From Yamagishiella unicocca (taxonomy: Eukaryota > Chlorophyta > Chlorophyceae > Chlamydomonadales > Volvocaceae), in the NCBI GenBank assembly GCA_003116995.1, contig BDSL01000065.1:95001-159000 (forward strand): DNA of 64,000 bases, given 5' to 3'. The position numbers and the translations under genes are program-made. Of this stretch, positions 45,047 to 57,145 are shown in pieces. The stretch's first letter is position 1. Each line of letters opens with the position of its first letter. The notes beneath the pieces were generated by a model, which was given only the letters and a program-made list of their open reading frames with translations, did not search any database and was not told the DNA's origin.

Positions 45047-46450
45047 AGCGGGCGGGGAGGGGAAGGGGGCGCGAGAAGAGGGCCGTGGGTAGGACGCATG
45101 GAGGCGCGAGCAGCCTGCTTGCCTGCCTGCCAGGCGGAGCATAGGGGCCTGCTGGTCTGCGCGCAGTGGCCGAGCTACGGTGGTGGTGGTGGTGGTGGCG
45201 ATGGTAGCGACATCTAGGGGGGTGGGCTGCTGGACGCTCACTTGGAATGAGTTTTGGGCCGAAGGGGGCTCGCGCTGCTGCTGCTACTGCCGTGGGCTCT
45301 GCGAGGGTGCGTGCGCCGGAGGGGGGTGCAGCCGGGTATGGAATCCGCGGGGCCCCCAGACGGGCGGACAGACGGATGCAGCCGCGCCCACCATCATGCC
45401 CACCACCTATTGAGTTGTTACCAGGCAGCGAGCCTGCCGGGTGGGGGCGTCGTGCGGGTTAGGTAGCGTCGGGCGGAAGGTCGTGTTGGGAAGAGGAAAG
45501 GAGGGGGGGATGAGGCCACGTCGAGGTACTCGGGGTGTGCCGTACACAAGCAGCCGGGCAGTACGCGTTGGGCGTACGTCGCGGCGGCTTAGCAGCGCGA
45601 ACGGTACGTGCTCGTGCATCACAAGCTAGGGCAGGCTGCTGTCGGATGCACGCACGAGCCGTGGGAAGCGGTGCGTCAAGTAAGGCGCTGCATGTTGCCG
45701 CCATCGCTAGCGGTCGTAGTCGGCCGGGCTGCCAGAGAGTCACACAGTGGACACGCGAACCGCGGCGGCGAGGGAGCTGTGCGTCGTACCTCGATGCGTT
45801 CCGGGAAGCGGAGCGCGGCAGTCCTGTTTCGGACCACCGCTAACTGGTGCACTGCCGTGGTGCCTTTGCGATGGAGTTCGGTCTCAGAAGCTGAGGGCGC
45901 ATGGGGCCGTTTCTGGCATCCTGATGTCTGCTGCTGGGTCGGTTTTTATTTAGCGCAATGCTTAATTGGGCGCCACCACGCTTAGCTTGCGCATGTAGTG
46001 CCCCTGATGGTCCAGTACGGGGCTGCTGCCCGGCATACACTTTTTTGTTCTCAAGTCTACGTCGGTTGTTTGCTCCAGCCAGCCCATTTCTGGCCGAAGG
46101 CGTATCCATCCTGGCCATGTTAATGACGAACTGTGTTACATCGACAGTATCGATATCGACAGCTCCGAGCTGCAAGGAGGAAGGAAGGAAACTGGCAGCC
46201 ACGATGGCCGCCCCTGCCGCCCTCGCACCCTTTGGGATGACCGCCATCGATCGACATGTCCCCTTGGATCCTTGGATGGCTCGCAACAGACCGCATCCAT
46301 GGGGTTGGTGTCATACACGCTACTACGCACGGTTCTGCGCGACTATCGGGTGCGTTGAGAGACGCCCCGCTGCCGGCAGCATCCACCCTCGGCGTACAGT
46401 GGCCTCGCCTGCAGCTGCCCCGCAGCTCCTGCTGCTGCTGCTGCCGCCCC
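45047..46450. other. Convergent intergenic region between the SUMO protease and MSH4
   Basis: Both neighbouring genes end here, so it should hold two 3' UTRs. A GGT repeat occurs at about 45178-45198. On the minus strand a TGTAA (plus-strand TTACA, 46136-46140) is suitable for MSH4. For the plus-strand gene I saw no TGTAA before 46604. No other coding sequence is supported. Confidence 0.5.
46136..46140 (-). terminator. Candidate polyadenylation signal TGTAA for MSH4
   Basis: Lies about 310 bases beyond the MSH4 stop codon on the minus strand, a usual 3' UTR length for these algae. Confidence 0.4.
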
Positions 46451-49400
46451 TCAGCCCTGCTCCCTCAGCTCCTGCCGCAGCTGCCCCAGCGGCACCGCAA
46501 GCGCCTCCTGCTGCAGCGCCCGCAGCACCACCAGCGCCTGGACGGAACACGATCCCGCCAACGCAGCGAGGGCACGTTGCTGGCGTATCACCACCGAGCC
46601 AATTGTAAGAAGTAGTACTGGCCTAGCAACCACTACTATTGACCGCCAGTAGTGCATGGCAGCTTCCATACTACCGCGCCCCCCTGTCTCCCCTCTTCCT
46701 CGCCCCCCCCTACTGAACCACAGCTCCCCGCTCCCTACCCAGCTAGCCGCACGCACCTGCTCCGTCACCTCGGCACCAGCCTCATTGCTCCGCCACTGCT
46801 GGGCGAGCACGGAGAGCCTGCGGGCGCAGCCAGGGGCAGCGAGCGAGCAAGGGCCCTTGGCGCCGTCCGGGCATCTTTCCCCTTCAGGAAGCGGATGAGA
46901 GGTTTGGGAATTTACCCGCACACCCTTACACATGTCGTCGCCCACCTGGTGCAGTTCACGGCTTTCCTACCGACCCACCGACCCACGGATCTCCTCTCAT
47001 ACCAACCTACCGGCTGCTCACAGACGCCGCCGCGGCCCACCGACCCACCGACCCACCAACCTACCGGCTGCTCACGGACGCCGCCGCGGCCCACAGCCCT
47101 CCGTTGGCGGCACTGACCTCCAGGCGGCGCCGCTCCGTCTCCTCCAACATCTCCGCCACCCTGGCACGTCACAGAACGGCGCAGGCGGGGTTCCGGTACT
47201 CGCTGCAACTCAACAACACGAATGACATCGGCGGTGCTCACATTATTGCCGCACCGCCCGGCGCCAGCGACACCAGTCACGTCCCGCCCCACTCGGATCC
47301 CCATTCGGATCCCCACTCGGATCCCCACTCGGATCCCCATTCAGACCCTTACTCGGACCCCCATTCGGATCCCCATTTAGATCCCCACTCAGATCCCCAC
47401 TCACCGCCGCGCCTCCGCCACCACACTGGGCGGCATGCCAGCCGCCTCCGCCAGCATCAGCCCGTAGTGGCAGTAGTCCAGCGCAGCCGCCGGCTGCAGC
47501 AGCCACCGGAAATCCAGCTGGCCGGCGGAGGTGTCCACCTGGGGCCATAAGAGAGGGCTTGCCTGGGTTGGTAGCCGAAGGGTCGGTTGAAAGCTAGCCC
47601 ACCATGTTTAGTTCAATAGCTGATTATTAGTGGACAGCTTGCAGTGGCCAGCTGCAGCCGAGGCTGTGTTCGCAGCGCCTCCGCTCCGTCTACTCGCCTC
47701 CCATCTCGTCTGGACTAAAATAAAAGCAAGGACAAACGGCCTTGGTTTGTCGGCCGTGGATTCGCGGATTATCTTTACGCCCCCCCCCGCCAGCGGGTAC
47801 CCAGCCACGGACGTAGGTGCGGACAGCCCTTCCGTACGTCGTACTCCCCACACACACCTGCAGCCTCCACAGCCGCGCCTGCGGGTACAACACCGCCAGC
47901 TCTCCCAGCTGCGGAAAGTGTGTTGCCAGCAGCGTAGACGACCCGCGGGTCATCAGCTCCTCGCAGATCTGCGTCGCATGCGGCACGGCAGTGTGGTGTG
48001 CGTTAGGTGGTTGCTTGGTCCGGAGGGTGGGAGGGAGCCCGGCCCTCGCCCGCGTGGCGCGAGACGACAGCGCAACCCGGCCAGGGCAGTGCGCCAGTAG
48101 GGTCGGCGCCCGACCACTCGTCATAACCAGCGGTATCGGTGGCGGTGCAGGGATGCGGGGGGGCATACGCAACACGATGGGCTGCGTTAGCCCACATGCC
48201 CGTGTAACGTATCTAAGCCAGGGAGCTGTCCAGGGAGCTACCCGGGGGGCAGGAGGGCAAGCCAGCAGTCGCTCAGCTCACCGCCCAGGCAAGGCCGACC
48301 CCGTCGGCGGTGCTGGTTGCTCGTCCCAGCTCGTCCAGGAGCACCAGGCTGCGAGGCGTCGCGGAAGAGAGTACGGCGGCGGCGTCCTGGAGGCGGCAGG
48401 TGGCACACAGCGACATCGGCACACAGCGGGGCGGAGGGACGGACCCAGGGGGCAGGGGTTCTGATAAGAGATAGCGCCAAGTGCATGTACGGCACGCATA
48501 CGTCGTATTGTCGTAGCAACATGAGCGCCCCCCCTCCTCCTCCGAACCTGCATCTCCGACAGGAAGCTGCTGCTGCCCGCCTCAAGGTCGTCCTCCGGGC
48601 CCCAGCCGCCGCCGCCGCCGCCGCCGCCCCCCAGGCGGCCCATGAGCGCCGTGAAGGGGCTGAGCGAGCAGAACTCCGCAGGCACCCAGCAGCCCGCCTG
48701 GGCCATCACCACCAGCAGGGCCACCTGAGGATTGAGGCGGTGGAAAGCGTTCGGGTCCTTAGGGGTTTGGGGTACCGTTTTACTTGAGTGGACGCCTCCT
48801 CGAGGGTAGATACAAGCCGCGGCTAGGAGAGATCCGCATAGATAGCGGAAAGCACGATCCGACAGACCTTATACGGTGCGATTTGAGGCTGTGCAGTGAT
48901 GCTCCAGAACCAAACCCTAACCCCTTAGCCCCTTAGCCCCGGTCCCACACCTGCTGTAGGTATGTGGACTTGCCGGACATGTTGGGCCCGGCGATGAGGT
49001 GCAGCGGCGCGGAGGGGCTTATGAAGGTGTCGTTGGCCTGCACGCCGCCGCCGCCGCCGCCAGCTTGCTGCTGCTGCAGCGCTGCGCGAGCAGCCAGCAG
49101 CGGGTGCCTGCCCTGTTGGGTGTCAGACAGAAGACAGTGCACGCACGCAGCAGGGTAAGGAAAGAGCTCACCACCATCCTTGCAAACGACAACTCAAAAA
49201 CGTGCGTGCGCGCAGTCAGGCGCATCGACGACATACGGTGAAGCCCTGGGGCCCCTTCGCTCGCTGACCTCGCGCGCGACCCGGATTTCCAGACCCTAGA
49301 ACCTAGAACCAAACTTCCTGCGGAAACCAACGAGCCACCCGGGCCTCCCACCCAGCATGCGCACCTGCACAATGGCCAGCGGACCGCCCAGTCGCAGCTG

Positions 49401-52400
49401 CGGCCTGCAGCACTGACCCATGGGTCCGTTGGCCACCAGGTCAGCCAGCCCCACCACCAGGTCCAGCAGCGCCACGCTGTCCACCAGCCGCTGCAGCGCC
49501 CCCATGTGGCCGAAAGCCTCCGAAACCACGCCCTCCAGCAGCTGCAAAGGTGGCCACCAAGCAACCACGCACAGGGGCGATGACGCGCCGCCATCACATT
49601 GCGGCAAGGAGTGCGGCGGTGCAGCGAAAACGAAAACGGGTGTCCCGTACATGCGTCTTTCCTTTTCCTACATGTGCTTGCGTCTGTTTACCGCTATGCG
49701 TGTACATTGTCGGAAGGGCCCAGGTGGGCCCAGGTGGGCAGCGGCGGGGCGGACGTGCGGACGAACGTGGAGCAGCATGCAGCCCGGTTCGGAGCTCGGA
49801 GGTGGGCGGCAGCTAGCGCGATGCGCTCTCATCTGACCCCTGCAAGCCCGGGGGCTCCTTCTCCAAACACACGAGCGAACCCCGAGTTCCGGTTTGCGCC
49901 GAACAAACGCCAAGTACGCCCCGCGCCCCGAGGTTGGAACCATCAGCCCGCCACCGCCGGCCCGGAAATCAGCTTTCCCCAACCGACCCAACGACCGACC
50001 TGCCGAGTCAGCAGCAGGCAGTCGTTAGTGGCGTCACGGAGCCTCGCGTTGAGGGCGTTGAGCTCGTGGCTGGTGAGCAGCAGGGCCCCACGGCCGCGCC
50101 GCTCCAGAACCAGCAGCTGAGGTGGCAGCGCCGCCTCCACCGCCGCCGCCGCTGCACCTGCAGCAGCAGGCGCCGGCGCGTCCGCAGCAGCAGCAGCAGC
50201 CGCTGCCCCGCCCCGACCTCCCTTGGTGCCAGCGGCGGCGGCTGGCAGGGTGAGGTAGAAGCCCTTGCGGGCGCTGTACGACACCTGTGTGGTTGGGTAT
50301 GTTCCCGTGGGCCTTGTACTTCATGGGGAGCCCCGCATCTGAAACGGGACTAACACGCCACCATTCGTTTGTGAGTCCCTCGGCGCCACTGGATCCCGCT
50401 ATGCCCAGTCGTCACAGCCTTTACTCATCACCCCCACCATACCGTATACGGTATCCCCGGGCGAGACCTAAGCACCGCTCCTCCAGGCGCCACCCACCCA
50501 TTATCCACCTTTTCAATGCCGACCCACGGGTCTCCTCCCATACCCACCTTGAGCCCGGGCAGCCCCATCTCCTCGGCGTACCGCGCCCCCAGCTCGTGCA
50601 CGGCCTCCGTGAGGCGACACAGCGACCCACGGGCCAGTTCCAGCAGCCCGTCCGGTGCCGCATCCGGCCGCACCGCGAAGCACTGCTGCACCCGGGATAC
50701 GAACGGCGCACCCCTGGCCGCGGCAGCGGTGGCCTCCTCATCCAACACCTGCCGCACAGCAGGGAGGAGGAGGCATGGGCGGGGTGCTGGGTAGGAGCGA
50801 AAACACACAGGGGTGCAGACGGTATGGCCCTGAGTAAGGGGTGCGTGCACGAGGTGGAGTCTGGGGCGAGGTGGGGCCCGGGTTGACGGGTTAGGGAGTG
50901 GTGCCGAACGTTTCCTCGAGGCGGCCCCCCGGAACCCCAACCACGTACTTCTTACCTCGTCTATCCGCTGCCTCAGAGCCCCCAGTCCGGGGTCGCAGCA
51001 GTTGGTGCGAATGGCCACCAGCAGCGGACTGCGGGCAGCCTGGCGCGGACGGGATCAGGGATGTGGTTGCCAGGGGAGGGACGGAGGGGTCGCGTCAACG
51101 GGCGGGAGGGCTGGGTAGGCACGGGCGAGCAGATTCAGGTATGTTGGCTGGGTGGGCTTGCACTCGCCAGATGTGGTTCCGTTCCGGCAGCCGAGCCGGC
51201 GCCTTTCGACCTCGCCTAGTGCGGCAGCCGAGCCGGCGCCTATCGACCTCGCCTACCGGTAATCGTAGTTGCTCCTCGACGGCTGGTGCCTGCTTCGCAT
51301 CCCGCCAGGCCGCAGCTCGCACACCCACCTCCAGTGTCTCCCCCAGTGGCGCCAGCAACGCCAACACGTCTCGCAGCAGCAGCAGCGACTGGACTAAGCT
51401 GCCGATGCCGCGACCTGCTGGGGCAGTGGAGTGGCGGCGGCAGGTGCAGGTGGAGGTGTGAGAGGAAACCCGGGCAGGTGGTGCAAACCCGGGCAGGGGT
51501 GCAGGTGGGGGTGTGAGAGGAAACCCGGGCAGGTGGTGCAGGTGTGGGTGTGAGAGGAAACCCGGGCAGGGGTGCAGGAGGGTGAGAGGAAACCCGGGCA
51601 GGGGTGCGGGAGGGTGAAAGCCGGCCGATGCCAAGCAAATAATGGTGAGGAGAGCCCGCCACTGCGCTGACCTACGGATCGATAGCGGCAAGCAAGACAA
51701 TCGACGAGTCCTGCCCGGGTACCGCACACACACATACACACACCGCGTAACAGTTACTACCACACCGCAGCGCCGGCGGCGGCACCGCACCTACCCGGGT
51801 CGCTTGTCGCTGTCGCCACCGCCGAGCTGCCCCCACCACCACCGCCGCCAGCAGCCCCTGCCGCCGCCAGGCTGTAGCACATCTTGTCCAGGTCCCTCGG
51901 CAGTAGCGCCAGCACCTGGCCTAGGTCGAAGGCCATGCTGTCCTCCCGCATGAGCTCCTCGATGGTGTCGTACCTGTGCCGTACGAACCCATGCTGTAAC
52001 CGTTACAAACAACAACCATGCGCATGGTGAACCCGTACGCATTAGCGGTGATAGCCGTAAACACGTGGGGCAAAGCCCTGGCTTATCCTACGGAGGGGTG
52101 GCGGCTGGGCAGAGGCGTGTCATCGCATGCCCATGCACCGCATCCCCCGTAGGAACGGCGACAGAGCCGTTGATCCCCTGCCAGGCTTCTCAAAACCTAA
52201 AAGCCCCTCCGTCCCTCACCTCATGTTTAGGGTGGCCACATCAGCCAGCGGCTGTAGCAGGCTGGACCGCAGCAGCCGGGCGCCAGCGCGGGTTCGCAGG
52301 GACCGGCCCATGAGCCGCAGCAGGCTGGCGGCCGCCGGGGGCCCGCTGGAGGAGCGACCCGTTGGTCCCGAGGGCTGCACGATCTGCAGTGGGGACGGAA

Positions 52401-53998
52401 GGGTGCCGCGCATGGAGCTTGAGTATGCAAGCAAATGATACATGGTAAGGGACGCCTCGAGCTTAGCGGTGACACACCTCCAAGGCGGCCGCCAGCACCC
52501 CGTCCAGCCGCAAGTGCAGCCCCGAGTGGAGCTCCTCGACCCGCAGGCAGCGGGACCGCAGCGGCGCGTGGCTGGAGGCGGCGGCAGGAGCTGCTGCTGC
52601 TGCGGCGGCGGAGGAGGTTGCCGCCACACCTCGGGGTGCTTGTGTGCCCAGAGCGGCGGCCACAGCCGCTGGACCCAGCACGTGGTGCAGCAGCGCCCCC
52701 GCGGCACCTGGTATGATGTACGGACGGAGGAAGTGTTGGCTGATGACAAACTAACTACATGTACGGAGGGAGTGGTTGGCTGATGACGAAATGATTGGTC
52801 GCCAGCCCACGTACACGCTCATAAGGCTGTATGGGGCTGCATGGGGCTAACGGCACCTGAGGCACTCCTACGGCAACTGCAATAACCGCCGCAACCGCCG
52901 CAACCGCAGCGACCGCGGCATTGATCCCTCTTCGCCTGCTAGAATGCGCGCGCACATTCACCCGCAAGCGAGCACACGTAGTCGCCCGCACGAGAGCGCA
53001 CACGCACCCAGCGCCAGGTACAGCGACGCCCTCCCCGCAGCTGCTGCCACGTGTGCCTGGCTCTCGTCGTTGGCGTAGGCCGCCAGCAGCTGCCCCCCCT
53101 GGAGGCAGGCCCACCGACGCGCAAGGGGGGAGGAACCGATACTTGCCTTCTAACACACGCCGTTTAAGCAGCGGCGTGCCTAGGGAGGAGCCCTTCTGTC
53201 CTGACATAGGGCCCACCTGTGTATCGTCGAAGCAGGAGCGAGGAAGCGGGTGCACCGAGTAGGCCTCCCTGGAGTAGCGCTGCTGTTCAGGGTTCTCACG
53301 ACCGCCGCCTGGACCTCCTGAGCCGCCATCGCGGTCGCCAGGAGCAGCTGAGCCGGCGGCAGCGGCGGCGGCGGCGGTTTTGGCGGTCTGTAGCAACGCC
53401 CGGTTCAGGCCAGAGTCATGGAAGGCCTGCGCCTGCTGCCGCTCTCGGTGCGTCACCACCACCACCACCTCCGTAGCGCACACCAGCTGCAGCAGCATTT
53501 GGGTCACGGCGTACGACCTGTCGTACAATGTGTGTGCAGGCAGGGGCGGCGGGCAGCGGGCAGGGGCGGAGCGCGCGAGGGATGGGGAGCTGGCAGGACT
53601 GGCAGGGCTGGCAGGGGGAGCAAGGCGGCGACGCGGCATCAGCGCCAGCTAGCAAGCATACGCACGCGTATGGCAGCAGCGCGTCACACCAATTTCATCG
53701 TAGGGCGGGCAGACAGGGCAGAGGAACGCTTAGCATTGGATGCGCGAGCAAGCCGACTGCTTTCACTTTCGCTTTAGTTTCTGCCGGATAGCAGAAAACG
53801 GGCTTGCCTTCCTGGCTCGATGAATTGCGACAGCCGCAGCGTCAGCGTGGACGGCTCCAGCACCGCCAGGCCGACCTCCCTCGCGCGGTTCTCTATCACG
53901 CAAGCGACCACGCGCCCATACTGCAGAGACGATGACATCTCAGCCGCGTCTTCAGCATTATTTGCCGCTCGTGTTGCCCCTGCGGCAGCAGTCATCAT
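46451..53998 (-). CDS. MSH4: Meiotic MutS homologue MSH4, about 987 aa
   Basis: MSH4 pairs with MSH5 to stabilise recombination intermediates and promote meiotic crossovers; it lacks the mismatch-binding domain I. Exons 5'->3': 53998-53808, 53517-53217, 53098-53008, 52707-52478, 52383-52220, 51973-51795, 51414-51257, 51039-50956, 50748-50548, 50284-50000, 49541-49365, 49112-48951, 48724-48548, 48386-48282, 47968-47858, 47538-47405, 47160-47118, 46798-46757, 46579-46451; all in phase. Matches: [11 protein letters not shown], the clamp segment ending [19 protein letters not shown], Walker A GPNMSGKS (729-736), Walker [14 protein letters not shown] (Asp818, Glu819), and STLLATHF with His852. GPNMSGKST favours MSH4 over MSH5. 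Ala/Gly-rich inserts interrupt several domains. Intron 1 appears to start with GC. The 42-base penultimate exon is the least certain. Confidence 0.92.
46972..47103. repeat. Duplicated segment in an MSH4 intron
   Basis: ACCGACCCACCGACCCAC and CTACCGGCTGCTCAC, GACGCCGCCGCGGCCCAC occur twice in tandem. Confidence 0.6.
47284..47402. repeat. 12-bp minisatellite in an MSH4 intron
   Basis: About ten units of CGGATCCCCACT or CGGATCCCCATT, ending at the 5' splice site of exon 47538-47405. Confidence 0.8.
47742..47778 (+). repeat. Intronic repeat family C
   Basis: Copy in an MSH4 intron, identical to the 16580 copy over TTTGTCGGCCGTGGATTCGC. Confidence 0.65.
50511..50547 (-). repeat. Intronic repeat family D at a 5' splice site
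   Basis: Read on the minus strand the repeat starts exactly with the 5' splice site GTGGGT of the MSH4 intron following exon 50748-50548, then GGAGGAGACCCGTGGGTCGG and CATTGAAAA. Confidence 0.7.
51441..51610. repeat. Minisatellite in an MSH4 intron
   Basis: About five units with GTGAGAGGAAACCCGGGCAG and GGGTGCAGGTG. The AGGAAACCC core recalls repeat families A and D, from which it may have grown. Confidence 0.7.
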
Positions 53999-56337
53999 TC
54001 CTGCTAGCGAGGAAGGCCTTGGTCCAGGTGCGTGCCGAGGGGCCCCGTGGCGCGGGACGAAGCGCGCAAAGAGGTATTGCGCAACCTGGTGTGGCTGGCC
54101 GGTCGCTCGCTGGCTGTGTCAGGGGATTATTCATCGGAAGCGCACTATCCTGATGCCTCGCAGAACGGAGCGCTCGTGTTGGCGCGGAATCATGTTGGCG
54201 GGAACAGGTCCTCACCCAACGGCCGAAATTGATATCGTTGCTAGCAGTGCAACGCCGGGCTGTCCTACCTAATGCAAACAAACGCGTCTAGGTAAAGCCA
54301 GCCAAATTGCGCGTGTACGTATGGTTTGTATGTGGGCACCTGATTGACCAATCGCATGAAGTGACATGCAATGACATGCAGGCGACCCAAAAGGGCACAC
54401 GCCTTCACGGAAAAACCTAACCCGTCGTCGGCTACATGCCTAATATGCCCCTTAAATCATAATGCAGCACGGAGTAGGAAGACTGACTTGGTTCGCGACT
54501 GCCGCTGGCAGCTAGCAGCAAGGCCCTACGAAGTCATCAGCAGCGACCCAAGGGGCGGTCATGCCAGCAGGTGCCAGCTAGCACCTGTCTGCGTTGCTGC
54601 TGCGTGCAAATGCAGGTCTATGTACGTACCGGATGGGCGTCCCTCCCGCCGTTTCTTGCGAGCCCAACAGAATCCAACTTCCAACGTGAAGGCAAGACAG
54701 TGGGTGCGGCCCAGCGTCGAGCGGGTGCTCTGCGTCCATTATGCATGTCATGCGCCATGCTTATATGAAGGTTAAAGTCCGCGCGTTCTCGCTCGGCGAT
54801 AATTGCGAAACGGAATAAGGGGCCGTGCCATGTCTCATGCATGTATGCTAACGTGAGCCCGCGCAGCAATAATGCTCGCGCGTTGATGCCATGTACACAT
54901 CGGACACGCCAGCAAACGTATACTGGCATGTATGGTATTCAATTGATGCAATTATGAGTATTGCTGCTGCGGCAGCGGCGGCGGCGGCTGGTAGTACTGT
55001 TGCTGTTGCGGCGGCGAATGGCAATATTGCTGCTGCGGCGGTGGCATTTGGTAACGTTCGTTGTTGCTGCAGACCGACAGAGGGGTAAGCCATAGCAAGG
55101 GTCTGTCATTCTTGGTGGCTACACTGATTGGGCATGCTGGCGAAGTAGTTGTCGCTCTGCGCGTGCAGAGGAGTTAACGATGTGGGCTGCCGCCTGCGGC
55201 AGCGACATTATTCCCGATAACCAGTAGTCCCAAACGTATGATTAGCTGATATATAGTCTTTACATTGTTATACCAAATAAGTAGTCGTTGGGGCGTGCGA
55301 GTGGTTAAGCAGACGCGCTGTTTCGGCTCAGGGTCCACTGTAAAACGTACGGTGGGAGTGATGCAAATAATGGTGGTGCGGGCATACAGGGGGGAGACCC
55401 CCTCGCTCAGTTCCCCACCCCCTTAACACACGCTGGGCGTAGCTAGGGCTACGCCCAGCGACACTACTATACATCTGTGCTGTGCTGGTGCCCTTTATTT
55501 ATTATCTCTGTATGTGTAGTATTCATTCGTTCTGACCTTTATATTTGTTGCCACATACAGCAGAAGTTCTCAATTATTACTATATATGGTGCTTGGGCGG
55601 ACATGGGTTTATCGACCTGCGCACATGTATATATGGCTGGGTATATGCATGCACGTGTATGTCTAGCTGTATATAACACAACTCCGCCCAAAGCAATATA
55701 ACGCAAGATCGTCCGCCCAAAGCTTATATGTCCATAATCAACGTGCAATTTTCTCATTATCCGATCGACACCATACATGCATGCATGTATCTTCGCAGAT
55801 ACAACATGCCCTGAAGTATCTGGCTATGACGTGATCAGTGATGCTAACCCAACGTCGACCTCTAATATGGACCGAGTTGACAACCCTGCACTCGGGGAAT
55901 GGGACTTGGTCCGTTTTCCGCTCCGGTACTCCGTTCTCTGGTAGGTTTAGGTCCGTGCTTGTCCGTTCCAGGACCGACCGCTCCGTTCTGGTTCGTTAGC
56001 CCAGGCCGGGAACGGAGAGCACCACTCCGTTTGCAGTTCATATTGCAGTCCGTTTAATGCATCTTTCAGTATCATATGTAACAAGACGGCGTTTTGCTTC
56101 GGAAGGCTTAGAACATGTATACATTGTTGCAGCATGAAAGACAGAATGCAAAAGAAGAAGTGTTGGCAGCATTTTGAACCAAGCCTGTGGAATGCATTGG
56201 GCGTATGGATGGTCATGAGCTGTGGCATGCCGTATTTTGTTCAAAAACATACGACGACATTGGTGTCGCTCAAACCAAGGTAAAAGTGGACCTGCATCAA
56301 TTTCCAATGGCATATTCGCTTCATATGCCTCCCGGAC
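53999..56337. other. AT-rich divergent intergenic region
   Basis: Lies between MSH4 (minus) and the coding unit starting at 56338 (plus). It holds a CGG/GCT-rich microsatellite (about 54960-55045), a perfect 13-bp hairpin (55431-55460), many ATGCATGCAT/TATATA runs (55600-55800), and a stretch of repeated TCCGTT-like motifs (about 55910-56050). No protein family motif is seen. Confidence 0.5.
55431..55460. other. Perfect 13-bp inverted repeat with a 4-base loop
   Basis: CGCTGGGCGTAGC and its exact reverse complement flank TAGG. It lies in AT-rich DNA about 20 bases after a run rich in C (CCCCACCCCCTT). It could be a hairpin in a transcript, the end of a small transposon, or a chance survivor of one. 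No T-run follows. Confidence 0.85.
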
Positions 56338-57145
56338 ATGGACAGTAACCTTTTGTTCCAACGCCTAGCATCCAAATTGAGGGAATCAAACAAAGCTGCT
56401 AAGTCCGCCGCCCAGACACGTAATATAGATGCTTTCCTTTTGGCAAGTTGTGTAGCAGAACACCGGCCAGGAGAGAAGCTCGCCCTCTACGACCAGGATG
56501 GACAGCTATGGGAAGCACAGGCACCCGAAAGCGCAGAGCCTATTACAATTGCTAACATACTCTTTCGGATTAATGGAGGTGGCTCGGTAAGTGAGGCCCG
56601 GTGATTAATTGCGACCTTTCAGGACTTGAGCAAATTGAATTTTGCGCGCCTTGCAGTCCAAGACTCTCGCCGAGCTAATTGACTTGGAGCTCACCTCCTT
56701 CTGCAATTATATCCCTGCCCGGGGCCGGGCATGGGCAAAGCGCGAGCTCGATTCCTTGCGCCTGTCATCCTGGTATGAGCGGGTCGAGTATGCGGAGAGG
56801 CGGATGAGTGAAGCCTCACCTCAGCCAGGATTGGTCGGCTCTAACAGGCATATCGACAAGGACGGCAGGTGCAAGTTCTACTGGCCACAAGTTGCGTGGT
56901 CACGCCTGCTCAAGGTGATTAGGACTGGCGCTAGCCAGCTGGACATGGCATGGATCCTCCTTTTCTCCCACTAACGGCTCCCTTTATGTTGACCCATACG
57001 GCTACAGGATTTGCATGGCAAGCTGGCAACAGCGCACGAGAAGCAAGTGGGTGTCACCAGAGGACAGCACACCCTTCCAGGGTCAGCGGCGCCCACACAG
57101 GCGGGCTCAGGCGCAGCAGGGCCCAGTGGTGCAGCGATATCTCAG
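56338..57145 (+). CDS. Unrecognised protein, three 5' exons (3' end unresolved)
   Basis: I do not recognise this protein. Exons 56338-56586, 56657-56914 and 57008-57145 end or start at good splice motifs (TCG|GTAAGT, TTGCAG|TCC, AAG|GTGATT, GCTACAG|GAT, CAG|GTGAGG), and all junctions are phase 0, which supports a real gene. The product begins MDSNLLFQRLASKLRESNKA and is a soluble, charged protein with AEHRPGEKLALYDQDGQLWEA, an aromatic-rich segment KFYWPQVAWSRLLK, and a Gly/Ala/Ser-rich third exon. No signal peptide or membrane helix is seen. Codon use is less GC-biased than in the genes to its left. It may continue into the exon-like sequence after 57765, or be part of a mobile element; neither is shown. 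Confidence 0.55.

Noticed and set aside
51095..51790. Minus-strand 231-codon frame across an MSH4 intron
   Set aside because: Only the part 51414-51257 is exon; the rest is repeat-filled intron read through by chance.
54848..55093. Small minus-strand frame with alanine runs
   Set aside because: Created by a GCT/GCG microsatellite in intergenic DNA; no splice chain or start context.
55293..55345. tRNA-like D-arm sequence (GCGAGTGGTTAAGC)
   Set aside because: No T-arm GTTCGAATC or acceptor stem pairing follows; at most a decayed tRNA-derived short element.
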